Assembly (NCBI GenBank): GCA_031002005.1
Contig: CM061919.1
Location: 228,530,739 to 228,594,738 of the forward strand
DNA length: 64,000 nt
From: Vandiemenella viatica
Taxonomy: Eukaryota; Arthropoda; Insecta; Orthoptera; Morabidae
Direction of reading: 5' to 3'
Below are positions 12,335 through 23,098 of this stretch, piece by piece. Under the pieces are notes generated by a model. The model did not search any database, had not been told where the DNA came from, and saw nothing but the letters and a program-made list of their open reading frames with translations. A program made the position numbers and the translations under genes. The number at the start of each line of letters is the position of its first letter. The stretch's first letter is position 1.

Positions 12335-12567
12335 ACCGAGCGTGGTGGTGTAACGGATAGCGTTCTGGCCTCGCATTCGGGAGGACGGCGGTTCGAATCC
12401 CCGTCCGGGCATCCAGATTTGGGTTTTCCATGGTTTCCCCAAATCACTCCAGGCGAATGCCGGGATGCTTCCTTCAAAAGGCCATGGCCGAATTCCTTCC
12501 CATTCCTTGCCCCCATCCTTTCCCGTCTCTAAAGACCACGTTGTTAAATAGGGACGTTAAACTGTTA

Positions 12568-12603
<36 letters not shown>
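12335..12603 (+). mobile_element. S1a SINE, full length with poly-A tail
   Basis: It has head ACCGAGCGTGGTGGTGTAAC, box B GGTTCGAATCCCC (about 12390), a conserved middle, tail stem arms CGTCTCT/AGGGACG (the second arm needs U.G pairing), and 35 A residues at 12569-12603. Flanks ACAAACCTGCCT (12323-12334) and ACAAACTGCCT (from 12603) are a TSD differing by one base. The long uninterrupted poly-A suggests a young copy. Confidence 0.92.
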
Positions 12604-12604
<1 letters not shown>

Positions 12605-13299
12605 AAACTGCCTGCGCGTCTATTACCAAAGCTGTTCAAGTTGTTTTTGTTCCATAATGCTTTCGTCAAGCTTACTGTCCATGTTCAGTGGACACTTCGT
12701 TATCTTTTGTTTCCTTAACAGTATCGTAAATACTAAAAGATAGGGGCAGTACGGTATTAAATTTAGTTACTTTTTATAATTAGATCAAAATTCAGTTATA
12801 AATTTCGATTTCATAAAACGTAGAAGTTGAAAATAATAACCAAGTTGTGTAAACAGATTTTAAAAAATTTAACGGGTGTGAGCTGTAGACAGAAGATTTT
12901 TGTTTAATTATTGGAACCGTCTATTTGTGGCTACGTGAAGCCAAGATATTTTTGTCGTTTTTGTTGTAATGTATGCCCGTCTGTTCCAGCATAACACGAA
13001 AACTACTGAACACGTTTTGACTGGAATTTCGCAGTGTGTCTATTCTCGATATATTGGCCAGCAAATTCAGAACTTTAAGTTTAATTTCACGCAAGACTGT
13101 AAACTTTTTGATTTTTTTCTGAAGAATAATAACTTGCTACAATTGGCCACTTCGGTGAACTGAATTCCTGTAAAATAATGAACTTGCGCTTTCGTCTTAT
13201 AGGATTTAGATTTTTAATTTGGTTTGGAACTTTTTGTTTTGGCGAGATTTAAAACGATTCTTGTTTACTTTAGACTTTCCTTTATCTTTTCCCTTCTCA
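12604..13299. other. unassigned AT-rich stretch
   Basis: T-rich sequence with no recognised coding or mobile-element structure. Confidence 0.3.
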
Positions 13300-14168
13300 C
13301 CCCATATCTTGTTGAAAAATGCCACTGCCGTTGGCAAACATGGTCGTCATGAAGGGGTGTAGGCCTACGTGATCTGCAACCAGTGTATGATACTTGCACG
13401 AGCTCCACTGGACCAATGGATGCCCACGTGAATGTTCCCCAGAGACTAATTGAGCCGCCGCCACGTTGTCTCCGTCCTGCAAGACACATGTCAAGGAGCT
13501 GTTCCCCTGGGAAACGATGGATTCGCACCCTCCCATCGGCTTGATGAAGAAGGTATCGGGATTCATCAGACCATAAAACGCTTTGTCACTGCGCCAACGT
13601 CCAGTGACGATGGTGACGTGCCTATTTCAGTCGTATTTGCCGATGTCGTGGTGTTAACATTGGTACATGCATGGGTCCTCGCTGCGGAGTCCCATCGTTA
13701 GGAGTGTTCGGTGCACTGTGTTTTCAGACACACTTGTACTCTGCCCAGCATTAAAGTCTGATGTTAATTCCGCTACAGTTCGCCGTCTGACCTGTTTTAA
13801 CAGTCTGCCCAGCCTACGACGTCCGACATCTGTAATGACCGCCCAAACCCTCGACGTTTGGACGTAGTTTCACCTTAGTTTCGCTACTTGTTCAAGACTT
13901 TCACCACAGCACTCCTCGAACACCCGACAGTCGTTCAGTTTCCAAAATGCCCGTTCCGAGCCTTCGGGCCATCACAATCTGCCCTCGATCAATCTCAGAT
14001 AGATCGCGCGCCTTCCCCATTCTAAACACGGATAGCACGCTCACTTATACTACATCCACCGCGCGTGTGTCTGACTAGCAGACACTCCTCATCAGGTGAC
14101 GCTGCTATCGACTGGACGGGTTTATATCGATAGTAGGTAGGTAGTCATAATGTTCTGGCTGATCAATG
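13300..14168 (-). pseudogene. Tc1-like transposase and 5' terminus, decayed
   Basis: On the minus strand the element begins CATTGATCAGCCAGAACATT next to a TA (14169-14170). A start at 14020 reads MGKARDLSEIDRGQIVMARR, typical of Tc1-type N-termini. After several frameshifts the catalytic region reappears: VLWSDESR (first Asp), VRIHRFPGEQLLD, GRRQRGGGSISLWGTFTW, NGSGIFQQD (second Asp). It stops right after QQD, so the third acidic residue and the 3' TIR are missing. It is non-functional. Confidence 0.85.
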
Positions 14169-14306
14169 TATATTGAACACGAACACCATTGCCGTATTCA
14201 ACACACAAAAAACATACAAACACACACACTGGGGAAGGTAACGCGAAACCACCTCAGTTCATCTTCCCGAGAGAGTTCCCATGAAGGGGTACATTCTCCA
14301 TGGTAA

Positions 14307-14661
14307 GGGGGCACCCATAAATTACGTGAGGTGTTTTTTTCCGGATTTGCGAACCCCGCCCCCCCCCCTATCTGGTGAGACTTCGTGAGATCTGGTCCGA
14401 CCCCCCCCCCCCCTCTGGTGAGACTTCGTAAGATCTGGTCCGTGAGACCCCCCCTATAAATCGCCCTGGCAACTTCGAGATCTTTTCTTTTTTTAGGTCT
14501 CACCCTTCCATTCCGACGAAATACCTCCCTATAATCGATTTTCGCGTGTTTTGTAGACTGTTTTGTTTTTTTTTTTAGCTCTACGGTCCAACAATAATTT
14601 ACAAAACCTCACGTGAGATTTCCGTTGACACCCCTCCCGCTTGGTGAGATTATGAACGCCC
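14307..14661. mobile_element. family X MITE-like element
   Basis: The left end GGGGGCACCCATAAATTACG is followed by TGAGGT, then C-rich runs alternating with GGTGAGACTTCGTGAGATCT. The right end is degraded (ATGAACGCCC). Other copies end in CCTCACGTAATTAATGGACG plus CCC, the inverted counterpart of the left end. No coding sequence. Confidence 0.6.
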
Positions 14662-14752
14662 TCTAATCGCCTTTGTCCTGAATCGCATAAAGCATCATAA
14701 GTAAATTTTACCAAGACAATCAATACAGCACAATCATCCGCTGAAATATCTT

Positions 14753-15019
14753 GGGCGCCGTCCATTAATTACATGTGGTGTTTTTCCTTGAATTTGGACT
14801 CCCCCCTTTCTCTTGTTGGTGAGATCTGGTGGGAATCCCCTCCCCATAGCTTGAGATTGACCTACTAATTTTTAACTCTACTGCTCTTTGAAGGGCGGCA
14901 ATCTGAGATAAAAAGTTGCCGTTTATTAACTCCCCCCTCCCCCTTCCCTTTAAATGAGATTTGGTGAGATTTTGCTGGACCCGGCCCCCTCTTATTTTGA
15001 GCTCGCGTAATGGACGCCC
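14753..15019. mobile_element. family X MITE-like element, second copy
   Basis: The left end GGGCGCCGTCCATTAATTAC and right end GCGTAATGGACGCCC are inverted counterparts. Interior blocks GGTGAGATCTGGTGGGA and ATGAGATTTGGTGAGATTTTG match the 14307 and 34709 copies. It lies about 90 bp from the previous copy in the same orientation, which suggests tandem or preferred-site insertion. Confidence 0.65.
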
Positions 15020-15149
15020 TCTTTTCACATCGTCCGGCGCGTTAGGATTCACTGACGGGTTGGTACCTTGTGCGTGTAAAAGGGAGGTAGTCGTTAACAT
15101 TCGCCGATAAGAATGAGCATAACCGCAAAAACGACTGTAACGGGAACGA

Positions 15150-15350
15150 CGGTGGCGAGGTATGAACGCTGTGCTGCTGAGTGCGGGCACCGGAAGAGCG
15201 CCCCGCCCGGACAAGGCGCGTCTTTGTCCCGCGGCGCAGCTGCCAGCGAGAGCCGGTGACGTCAGCGCGCGACGCCGACCGCCGGAAGCGGCCCGTCCTC
15301 CACAGCCGGCAGGGCTACCAACAGCTGCAGTCTGCGTCACGCCTACAGCC
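15150..15350. promoter_or_regulatory. CpG-rich island, possible regulatory segment
   Basis: This is a sharp GC- and CpG-rich patch in AT-rich DNA, containing TGACGTCA (15257-15264). It is open for 195 codons on the minus strand only because GC-rich DNA has few stops; no domain is recognised. It could be a promoter island or part of an unrecognised element. There is no associated gene. Confidence 0.2.
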
Positions 15351-15513
15351 AAACACGGATAATAACCTCAACTCTGCAGCCACCTGTTGGCTTCAAAGAG
15401 TCTTAGAATTTCCATCCTTTTCGGTTTCATTATTTTCTAACCGTCTTCCATTTAAATTTCCTCCTTGTGCAATTACAACAAAGAAGATCATACACCAGTC
15501 TGAATACTGTATA

Positions 15514-15560
15514 ATAGCGTTTCTCAACCTTTTTCAATCCAAGGACCAATAAATTGTCAA
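15514..15560 (+). mobile_element. solo hAT-like terminus
   Basis: TAGCGTTTCTCAACCTTTTT followed by CAATCCAAGGACCA resembles the terminal repeat of many animal hAT elements of the 'cagtggttctcaacct' kind. No matching inverted end or 8-bp duplication was found in the next kilobase, so it is a fragment or a chance resemblance. Confidence 0.35.
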
Positions 15561-16379
15561 AAATAATTCTTGAGACCACTAACATTTATCGATCTAATTT
15601 TTTAATTTACTTGTATCTTACATCTTTAAACGAGCAATTCTAGTATATAATATATATATATGAAAAGGCTATAACGATTTGGTTGAAATTCCATATTTAG
15701 ATAACGTTCTCCTTATCAAGTTTATATAAACAGCTGTCTTCCCTACAAAAACACAATTTTTAAAAAAAAAAAATATTTTCCCTTTGGTTACAGCAAGCAA
15801 CTGTACACGAATTCTTGAATGTAGCTGCCTTGGAAAACACTTCGCTTTCACACAATGACTCGTGCAAGTTTTGAACATACGAGACATTGGATACAGTACG
15901 TTGATTTCTACCATTCGCGCAAAGGTATGCTCGCCTTAATTGTAATTGCACGGATGTTAGGTTGACTCTGCAAAATCGGAAGAATTTATATCATCCGCAG
16001 GCAGACTTTGTGCACAATATAGTGAAGATCAAATCGTGTGCGCTCGAAATGTGACCATAAGGATTTGCTCTGCAAAGTTTGAAGACTTTCTGTCGAGTTT
16101 AAACGGAAATAGAACGCGTAAGGTCAGATTTTCGCGACCGGACACGGCCAGAGTTTTATAAAGATATTATTTTACTCGAAGTGTTATTTATTATGAATGA
16201 ATTACAGTAAATTTCTTTGGAATCTGATGACAGTATGAGCGACAATGTGGCGTTAGAGAGGCATTGAGAGGGAGTCCGCTATCTATTTTTCAAATATATC
16301 AGTGGTTCCTATCTACGCCCGGCCGTAGGCACATCTGGTAGCGGAACCCTGATGGTGTCCGGCGCTGACACGTGCTTAT
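15561..16379. other. unassigned stretch
   Basis: No gene or element recognised. Overlapping short frames at 15669-15951 have no known domain. The phrase CAGACTTTGTGCACAATATA at 16001-16020 resembles the S4 core and may be a remnant. Confidence 0.3.
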
Positions 16380-16466
16380 CTGGTTCGAGAATTGGTGCAC
16401 AATTCATAATCACCAGATTGTGCACCAAATACGGTCAACCTCTCCGCAGAGAGTATAGAGCAGCGG
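16380..16466 (+). repeat. S4 SINE-like repeat with perfect 11-bp hairpin
   Basis: TTGGTGCACAA (16393-16403) and TTGTGCACCAA (16417-16427) form a perfect hairpin around TTCATAATCACCAG. It continues GTCAACCTCTCCGCAGAGAG, matching the minus strand of the 38250 copy (CCAAACCTGTCCGCAGTG). Confidence 0.5.
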
Positions 16467-16752
16467 TATCGAACCTACCGGCATTTATACCGATACGGAG
16501 TCTGTCCTACCGAAATGTAACAATTTTTCCCAGATTTCTGAGAATACAACGAAATATTCCAGATTTTACATTTTCAGGTTGGCAACCCATTTCGTTTATG
16601 TTTGATTGATTATATGTTAAGTATTTAGTTACCTTTTGCAGAATGTTACGTGTATCTTTTGGGGCCTAGCCCTGTGTGTGTTTCTATTTGACTGAGGTTA
16701 ATGTCTTTTTGTTAAATAACTTAATAAACGAATTGTAAATTACTAAGTCTGT

Positions 16753-17025
16753 TAATATATAAAATGGCTTACGGGATTAACGCTGCGTTGAAATGCACCT
16801 TCTTCTTCGTCAACTCAACGTTTCAACTAAGGCTTAGATCTTCTTCAGAGGCCGTCTTCCGAATCTGCTACAGACTTGTATCTGCTGGAGACTGGCGTGG
16901 TTAGTTGTAGCAGATTCGGAAGACGGCCCCTGTAGAAGACCTAAGCCTTGGTAGAAACGTTGGGAACGCGACGAAGAAGGAGTATTTCAACGCAGTGTTA
17001 ATCCCGTAAGCCATTTTATATATTA
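16753..17025. mobile_element. fold-back element, 119-bp inverted arms
   Basis: 16753-16871 and 16907-17025 are long imperfect inverted repeats separated by a 35-nt loop. Outer ends are TAATATATAAAATGGCTTAC and its complement; inner ends are GAATCTGCTAC. Inside the arms the minus-strand text CTGAAGA...CTAAGCCTTAG..GAAACG recalls the motif at 11820. No coding. It is either a fold-back MITE or two adjacent inverted repeat ends. Confidence 0.75.
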
Positions 17026-17074
17026 TTATGACGGCTGCGAAAACAACAAAATATTTTATTAAGTTTGTTGTTTT

Positions 17075-17800
17075 TATTATTATTATTATTATTTGCGGAT
17101 AAGCCCATTAGGACTACGCAAAGTACTCAGAAGCATTTGTTTCGCTTTCCTTTGTGCCCATATTTCCTTCATACGTTTGCTATGGGCTTCTTTTCTCTCA
17201 TCAGACCAGGTTGTTCCTGATATTTTCTTTAATCTTTCCTCCCGGCCACTTGTGAATTTTTGATTTAAATGTGTCTCTGTTTTCGAAATCTTCTGGAACA
17301 ATTTCTGCTAATTTGAGGTCTTTCTTGATTTCTCCAATCCATTTCATTGTATCCGATACTGATTTACTTCGGTTTTCATAGAATTCAACTATTTGTTTTG
17401 TAAGTCTGTTAGGGTTCATTCTTTTGATGTGTCCATAAAATTTTAGTCGGCGTTTTCTAATATCACTGTGAATGTCTGCATATTGTAGAATTTCCTGATT
17501 ACTTTTCAGTCTGTACTGGTCTCCTATGAGTCTTGGGCCCAAAATTTTCCTTATAATTTTGCGTTCTTTTTTCTCAATGTTTTCTATATCTTTTTTTCTG
17601 TTAAAAATAAGTGTTTCTGATCCATAAAGACATTCTGGTTTAATAACTGTAATGTCTCAGTTTTGTGTACTTGGAGATGCATTTTTTGCTGTAGACATTT
17701 TGTGTTAGGCGATAAGCTGTTTCCATCTTCTGGCATCTAATTTCATTAGCTTTTGCTTCAGTTCCGTTCTCTTGGATTGATTCACCGAGATACTTGTTAT
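17075..17800 (-). pseudogene. non-LTR retrotransposon RT C-terminal part (L-A)
   Basis: The minus strand reads KYLGESIQENGTEAKANEIR and TAYRLTQNVYSKKCISKYTK, then after frame breaks GPRLIGDQYRLKSNQEILQY, RKRRLKFYGHIKRM, FENRDTFKSKIHKWPGGK, and a final frame KEAHSKRMKEIWAQRKAK. It ends in an AATAAT tail (17075-17095). The closest relatives are 44702-45700 and 52139-53490. 5'-truncated and frameshifted. Confidence 0.75.
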
Positions 17801-18896
17801 TTAATTATGTTTTACTAGTATTGACTAGTGATTATTCACTATAAGAAATTTTTGTTCAAAAATTCTGGTATTAGTTTTAAATTAATAATATATCTTTTGA
17901 TTTCCCGGTTATTTTACAAAGATACAGAAGTATAAAATAATTTAATGCAGTTTTAAATGAACTTAAATAACTTGTATTTCATACTTTAACTTAAAAATAT
18001 ACCCTCACTGCCATATTCTGACTTCAATTTGTACTGTATGAAGCTTAAAAGGTAATATGAAAATCAAGCGCATCTTTGAATGCAAGTTAAAAATCAAAAA
18101 AAATTTCCAACTTTTGAAGACTGATTTGTCGTCCAGTTGCGACAGCAGGTTGCCATCAATTTGCTGCACAGTATGATGTCCAATTGGTAGCAAGTCTTGA
18201 AGTTCCAAGTCTGGTAGGAAAATTGGTGTCAAACTGATAGAAATTCTTCGACAGTACATCTTGCCCAGCAAAATGTGGTTATTTGGGTTGTATTCTTTTA
18301 ATATACCGATTTTGGGTACAAATAGACCGGTATTAGCGGGCAGATCTACCGACTTCGCATTTTGATTGGTATAGAATAAGTGAATGCTTTTTCCGACGGA
18401 TGTGAACGTTAAGCATGGCAGCCTCAATGATGCCTTTCGGTAGAGTAGGCCTGAATAGGGTGGCTCCGCGTATCACCCTGTCTCTTCTTCATACAACACA
18501 AGGCTGCCCAACCGCAGCGCTTTTGAATTTGGTCGCCAACAGCAGCGGTCTGGATTGTGATAGCTCAAAAACCTCTGAAAGGGTCTCATTGATGGTTTTT
18601 ACATTTTGATTTAATTAAATTGTGTTACTCATATCTTTAAATATCTATTGTAACTATTGGAAAGTGTTATGTGGCCCGCAGGCTAACCTTGCTTTATAGT
18701 GAACACTTAAATTACCACAGTCAATCCCACACTTAGAACAACACTTATGAATACTGTCACCATGGTAACCGCATACGCCCAAAATTGAGTGTGGCGTCAT
18801 AAAAAGATTCCTCTTTACGCAAAGAAACTGCCACTTGACCTACCACAAGCATATCCGTTATTGTGAGAATTAAGTGTTTCTTGGCGTATGGCTGAC
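17801..18896. other. unassigned AT-rich stretch
   Basis: A 140-codon minus-strand frame (18005-18427) has no recognisable motif. No TE ends identified. Confidence 0.3.
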
Positions 18897-19090
18897 AGGA
18901 ATTCTTCACAGATTTTCTGACGGATAATTTCTTCTTTACACAACGTTTCATCAGGTGAAATGTCATATCGAAGCTGCCACTGCGACAACACAGCAGCGAC
19001 TTTTCACCCGATGAAGATAGTGGAGGTTGCTGCCGAAACGTTGTGGAAAGAAGAAATTATCCGGAAGAAAACCCATGAAGAATTCTTGTC
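18897..19090. mobile_element. fold-back repeat carrying the GAAACGTTGTGG motif
   Basis: GAATTCTTCACAG...GGATAATTTCTTCTTTAC.CAACGTTTC (18897-18950) is inverted at 19000-19086 (GAAACGTTGTGGAAAGAAG, AAATTATCC, GAAGAATTC). Between them are AGGTGAAATGTC and its counterpart CTTTTCACCCGATGAAGAT. Arms are imperfect and of unequal spacing. An S1b SINE tail abuts the right side. Confidence 0.5.
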
Positions 19091-19094
19091 ATAA

Positions 19095-19334
19095 TCGTTA
19101 TTATTATTATTATTATTACTTTACGCCTAGTCGAAGTCGAGGTCATTGCAGGCGGGAAAAGACTGTGGGCAAGGAACTCTGCCATGTTCTTTTTGAAGGA
19201 ATCATCTCGGCATCTGTCTGGAGTGATTTGGTGAAATCATGGAAAAATCAAATCTGGGTGGCTGGACTCGGATTCGAACCCGCGTCCTTCCCAGTGCGAG
19301 GCCAGAGCGTTACCGCTCACCCACCACGGTCGGC
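19095..19334 (-). mobile_element. S1b SINE with ATT-repeat tail
   Basis: On the minus strand it runs GGCCGACCGTGGTGGGTGAG, box B GGTTCGAATCC, the diverged middle GATTTTTCCATGATTTCACC, and the tail CTCGACTTCGACTAGGCG, ending in an (ATT)n run at 19095-19119 instead of poly-A. The microsatellite tail is unusual for S1b here. Confidence 0.75.
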
Positions 19335-21893
19335 CGTATCCGGGAAGGTCGGAACCCTAACAACACGATTCCTGACCCGCACTTCGCCGGTTCTTTTAAT
19401 ATGCGAGCTGCGTCGAGTCTCACATTCGTACAATAAGCAAGGAAGTACCGCTCTCTTTCTTCTTCCGCCGAGGTTCGCTGAACAAAGCAGCGAGGGCGTT
19501 TCCCACATTACACAGCAGCAGGAAGCCGTCGGCAGCTGCGATAGCGCAGCCTACGGAATGTCTGCAGGGTTCCCAGAGGGCCGCCGACCGTTCGCGGGTT
19601 CATCACTCCACCCGTGACTCACAGACCACACAAAGCACTTCGCCCGTTATGCATAACGCATCAGTTTACCACCGTCACTCAAGGACCGCAGCGCTTTGTT
19701 GAGTAAGGTTGCTGAAACAGGCGTTTGCTGGCATTTCCTGTTCAGCACGTTTATTTCCATTCTTCTCGAATGTTCGCTTCCCTGCTGTATTCTACAGACA
19801 AAGTCACGTAGTACATGCTGGATGAACTAACCACTTCGTCGTCTTTCCAAGTAATACGTTCTTCACGAATTAAATCACCCGACGAATAGCCAACTACGCC
19901 TGGCCCTAATTTCAGAAGAATACAAAATTTCTTACACGCGCCCTGTGGTCGCAGCACCGTGATGTTGCCCTACGCCTGATGCACGTTAGCAGGTTGGAGA
20001 CCTGGTGCTGGAAGGAAATTTCACCACCAGAACTTGGCCGATTTTGGAAGTGTCGAACAAATGCGGAGGATTTAGGGGAAGACTCCTCACAGGAAGATCA
20101 TACTGTGATTCTGGGGCGCGATTTAAGAGACTAAAGATGAGACATACAGCACATACCACGAACGGAAGATTTTTTTTCCCCTTTCGAAACAGAAGTTAAT
20201 CTACAAGTCATCCTGAGCGTAATTCGGTAACAAACCAATTCTTCCTGTCGTCAATTAATGATAATTTCTTTTAATCGTTGGTCGCCAGAAGTTTTTACCA
20301 CTCTCCAAAGGTTAAATAACACTGCTTTTGAATTAATTAAATAGTTCGATGAAATAAAACATCAGCCAATCACTTTTCACTTCATATTTATTCCTACGTG
20401 AGTTTCAGATTACATTACGCGCGGATAAGGCACAATAGACTCCTGCAAAGATACTAAAGCGCAAATACACCAATATTCCAGCGATAAAATCCATAAATTC
20501 TGACGACTGAAAACTGACTTACAACTAACTATGCTCGCCACTTCCACGCTTTTGAATAAGCGTTACAGAAACATCCAAAAGGCAACAAAGCGTGCCGACA
20601 GACGTGTCTCGAAATCTAACAATGTGTTAACAACTAAACCCATACAAAAATAATTTAAAATAGTACACAATCATTCTAAAACGCCTTAAATTGAAAGTTA
20701 ATACTGGTTATACGCCTTTACACAAAAAATTATCAACATAAACTAGTCCATAAAGTTGAGAATTGTCCTCCAAGCATCGTGGTTCACATCAACACTTACA
20801 ACCACAAACTCTTCACTGATATTTCATACATAATACTGTCCTTGATCGTATTACATATCATTTACACAGTTTTTCCCCATAGAACAATGTTCATTTACAT
20901 GACGAATACGCACTAATTCACAATTAGTCACAAGAAAAGTATACAAATCCACAATTAATCAGCTCCCATCTTGCTATACACAATTCTTAAAATACCGTTT
21001 CATAGAAGGGCTGGGACTGCTAGAGTTATACTTCAATATTGTCTCAATAAATCAAATTTCAACTATCCGTGTGTAAGGCAAAAGATTTTTCCGTAGATTT
21101 CATCCATTTCAACCACACAGCCAGTCACAACTGAATTTTTGTTCCTTTGATCGTGTATACAGGATGTCATCACCAGCATTATGTTGCTACACTAGATGAA
21201 TACAACACCTAATTATAACCACACATGGCGATCCTTTACAGGACATGCCAGCGTGCTAGCCACTGCACTGATATCGTCAGCCAGCTAAGTCACCGGCTGA
21301 CTAAACAAAACCTACGCATCGGCTTTCTAATTTACGTCTACTTGGCATCCGTTTACTTTGAGCTTTGCCAGAAACGCGAAAAAATTCTCGTTCCCTGCAC
21401 AGGTATACCGATCGAGTGTACCGGCTGGAACGCCAGAATTCTCCGAGTCGAAGCGGAACTCCAGTTATTGTGTTCCGAAAATATTCCACTGACATCAACA
21501 TAGCGCTGGGTTACCTCCTCCTGGGAACCATCAAAGCACTTGGCGAAATTGGAAAGAAGAAGCATGGATGTCAATTTATTAACGTCCGACGCTCTCGGCA
21601 TATCGACCTTGACTGTAGCAGGCGATATTGGGCCGACTGCTTGCTACAGTAGCAATGCTGAAGATACCGAATCAAGCAACACACATCTACGTGCTATCAC
21701 TGTACACTACATGGCAATTTTTGTAGGCAACTATAGTAGCCCGTCGGTTTTATTGCTTGAAATGCAATTAGAAAGTTCTCGGACATTTTTTATAAATCAC
21801 GTGTCCTGTCAATGTGTAGCCGGAATGATAAAAAGGGGGGCGTATACTGAAATTGGAAAGAAATTAGTGAACAAGAAGTAGCTATTAACTTTT
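19335..21893. other. unassigned stretch, 2.5 kb
   Basis: No SINE or transposon was recognised. 20008-20040 (GGAAGGAAATTTCACCACC.GAACTTGGCCG) is shared with 42810-42843, marking an unknown repeat. 21350-21650 is GC-richer with overlapping frames on both strands and no domain. A GGCGATATTGGGCCGACTGC block at 21622-21641 resembles 23701-23721. Confidence 0.3.
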
Positions 21894-22087
21894 TTATGGC
21901 TGTACGCTTCGTCGACGTCGAGGTCATTAGAGGCGGCAAAGGACTGGGGACAAGGAACTGGAAGCAATTCTGCCATGGCCTTTTGAACGAAGCATCCCAG
22001 CATTCACCTGTAGTGATTTGGGGAAACCATGGAAAACCCAAATCTGGATTCCCGGGCGGGGATTCGAACCTGCGTCCTCGCGAACGG
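21894..22087 (-). mobile_element. S1b SINE lacking its tRNA head
   Basis: The tail is CTCGACGTCGACGAAGCG, the middle is intact, box B is GGTTCGAATCCCC, and the copy then ends abruptly after GACGCAGG, losing box A. The break is probably 5' truncation during insertion or a later deletion. Without box A it should be transcriptionally dead. Confidence 0.8.
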
Positions 22088-22118
22088 CTATTCACTTATT
22101 AAGTCGTTGGAAACAGTG

Positions 22119-22400
22119 GCAATTTGTCAAAAGGATTTTTTTTGTACATTAATTTGATTCATATCTTTTTTCCCCTGTCTACAGTCTCTCCACATGTTTA
22201 ATATAATCCTCCATTTGTTCCCATCGTGGCCTAATTCATTATAACCCACGGCCTCAGTTTTCTGCTTCATATATTCTGATGGTTGTCTCCCTCTACAGTT
22301 CGTTCCTTTAACTATTTCCTCAATCAACAAATTAACCAATCTTGGACGTCTTAAAATTTGATCCATCATACTGTCTTGTATTTGCATGATTCTCCCACAA
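22119..22400 (-). pseudogene. LINE 3'-end coding fragment (L-B related)
   Basis: The minus-strand frame includes QIQDSMMDQILRRPRLVNL, LIEEIVKGTNCRGRQPSEYM, EAVGYNELGHDGNKWRI and WRDCRQGKK. Order and spacing match the extreme C-terminus of the 7084-7640 relative (DYMNQIIEDVGYKG...KGWRIASNQS). There is no RT core. Confidence 0.65.
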
Positions 22401-22888
22401 ACATCTTTCCTCGACCGTTAGCAAAACTTGTTGATTTCGTAATTTCTCTGTCCACCTAAATTTCAACATTAGAGTACCTCACGTCAAATTGTTGCTATAG
22501 TGGAATGCAAATTACTCCCTTCATTTAGCAGAATGTATTACTATTAGATAAAGATTAAAGTAGTAATTTGTTGCCTCTTGATGTTCCATCATGCGGTGGC
22601 AAACTTTCTTCATGGAAATATCTTTTCAGGCAGATTTATGATACGTTTCCACTTGGGACATGGTATAGAGACCAGAAAGATTAGACACTGGCTGGTATCT
22701 AGAGCTACGGCTACCATCAAAAGACAGAGCCGACACAAGATAGCAATCGACGGCTTAGTTTCTGCTTTAATACTTAAACAATATTGATTGCTTAAGCCAG
22801 TGGACGGTATTTTTTCAATACATGTACATTCATGTAACGTATATATGATACAATATACAAATATAATCATTCAAAGCGCAAAATGCGA

Positions 22889-23098
22889 AGTTACGTCTCG
22901 TCGACTTCGATGTCATTAGAGCAGGGAGGGAATATGTGGACAAGGAAGCGGAAGAACACGTAATTTTAAAGGAACCATCCCGACATTCACCTGGAGAGAT
23001 CTAGGGAAAAGCGAATACCGGATAGACGAGTCGGGATTCGAATTCATGTCCTCCCTAATGCATGGCCCGAGCGTTAAACGCTCACCCACCAAGAACGG
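22889..23098 (-). mobile_element. S1b SINE, diverged
   Basis: Tail GAAGTCGACGAGACGTAAC, middle with several losses (CCTAGATCTCTCCAGGTGAA), box B altered (GAATTCGAATCCCG), head GGTGGGTGAGCGTTTAACGC. Probably old. Confidence 0.7.

Noticed and set aside
12322..12400. tRNA gene on the plus strand (boxes A and B good)
   Set aside because: No acceptor stem closes after box B, and the sequence continues into the SINE body shared by 23 copies. It is a SINE head, not a tRNA gene.
14765..15352. 195-codon minus-strand frame as a protein gene
   Set aside because: It spans a MITE-like element and a CpG-rich patch, is Arg/Ala-rich low complexity and has no domain; GC-rich DNA simply lacks stops.
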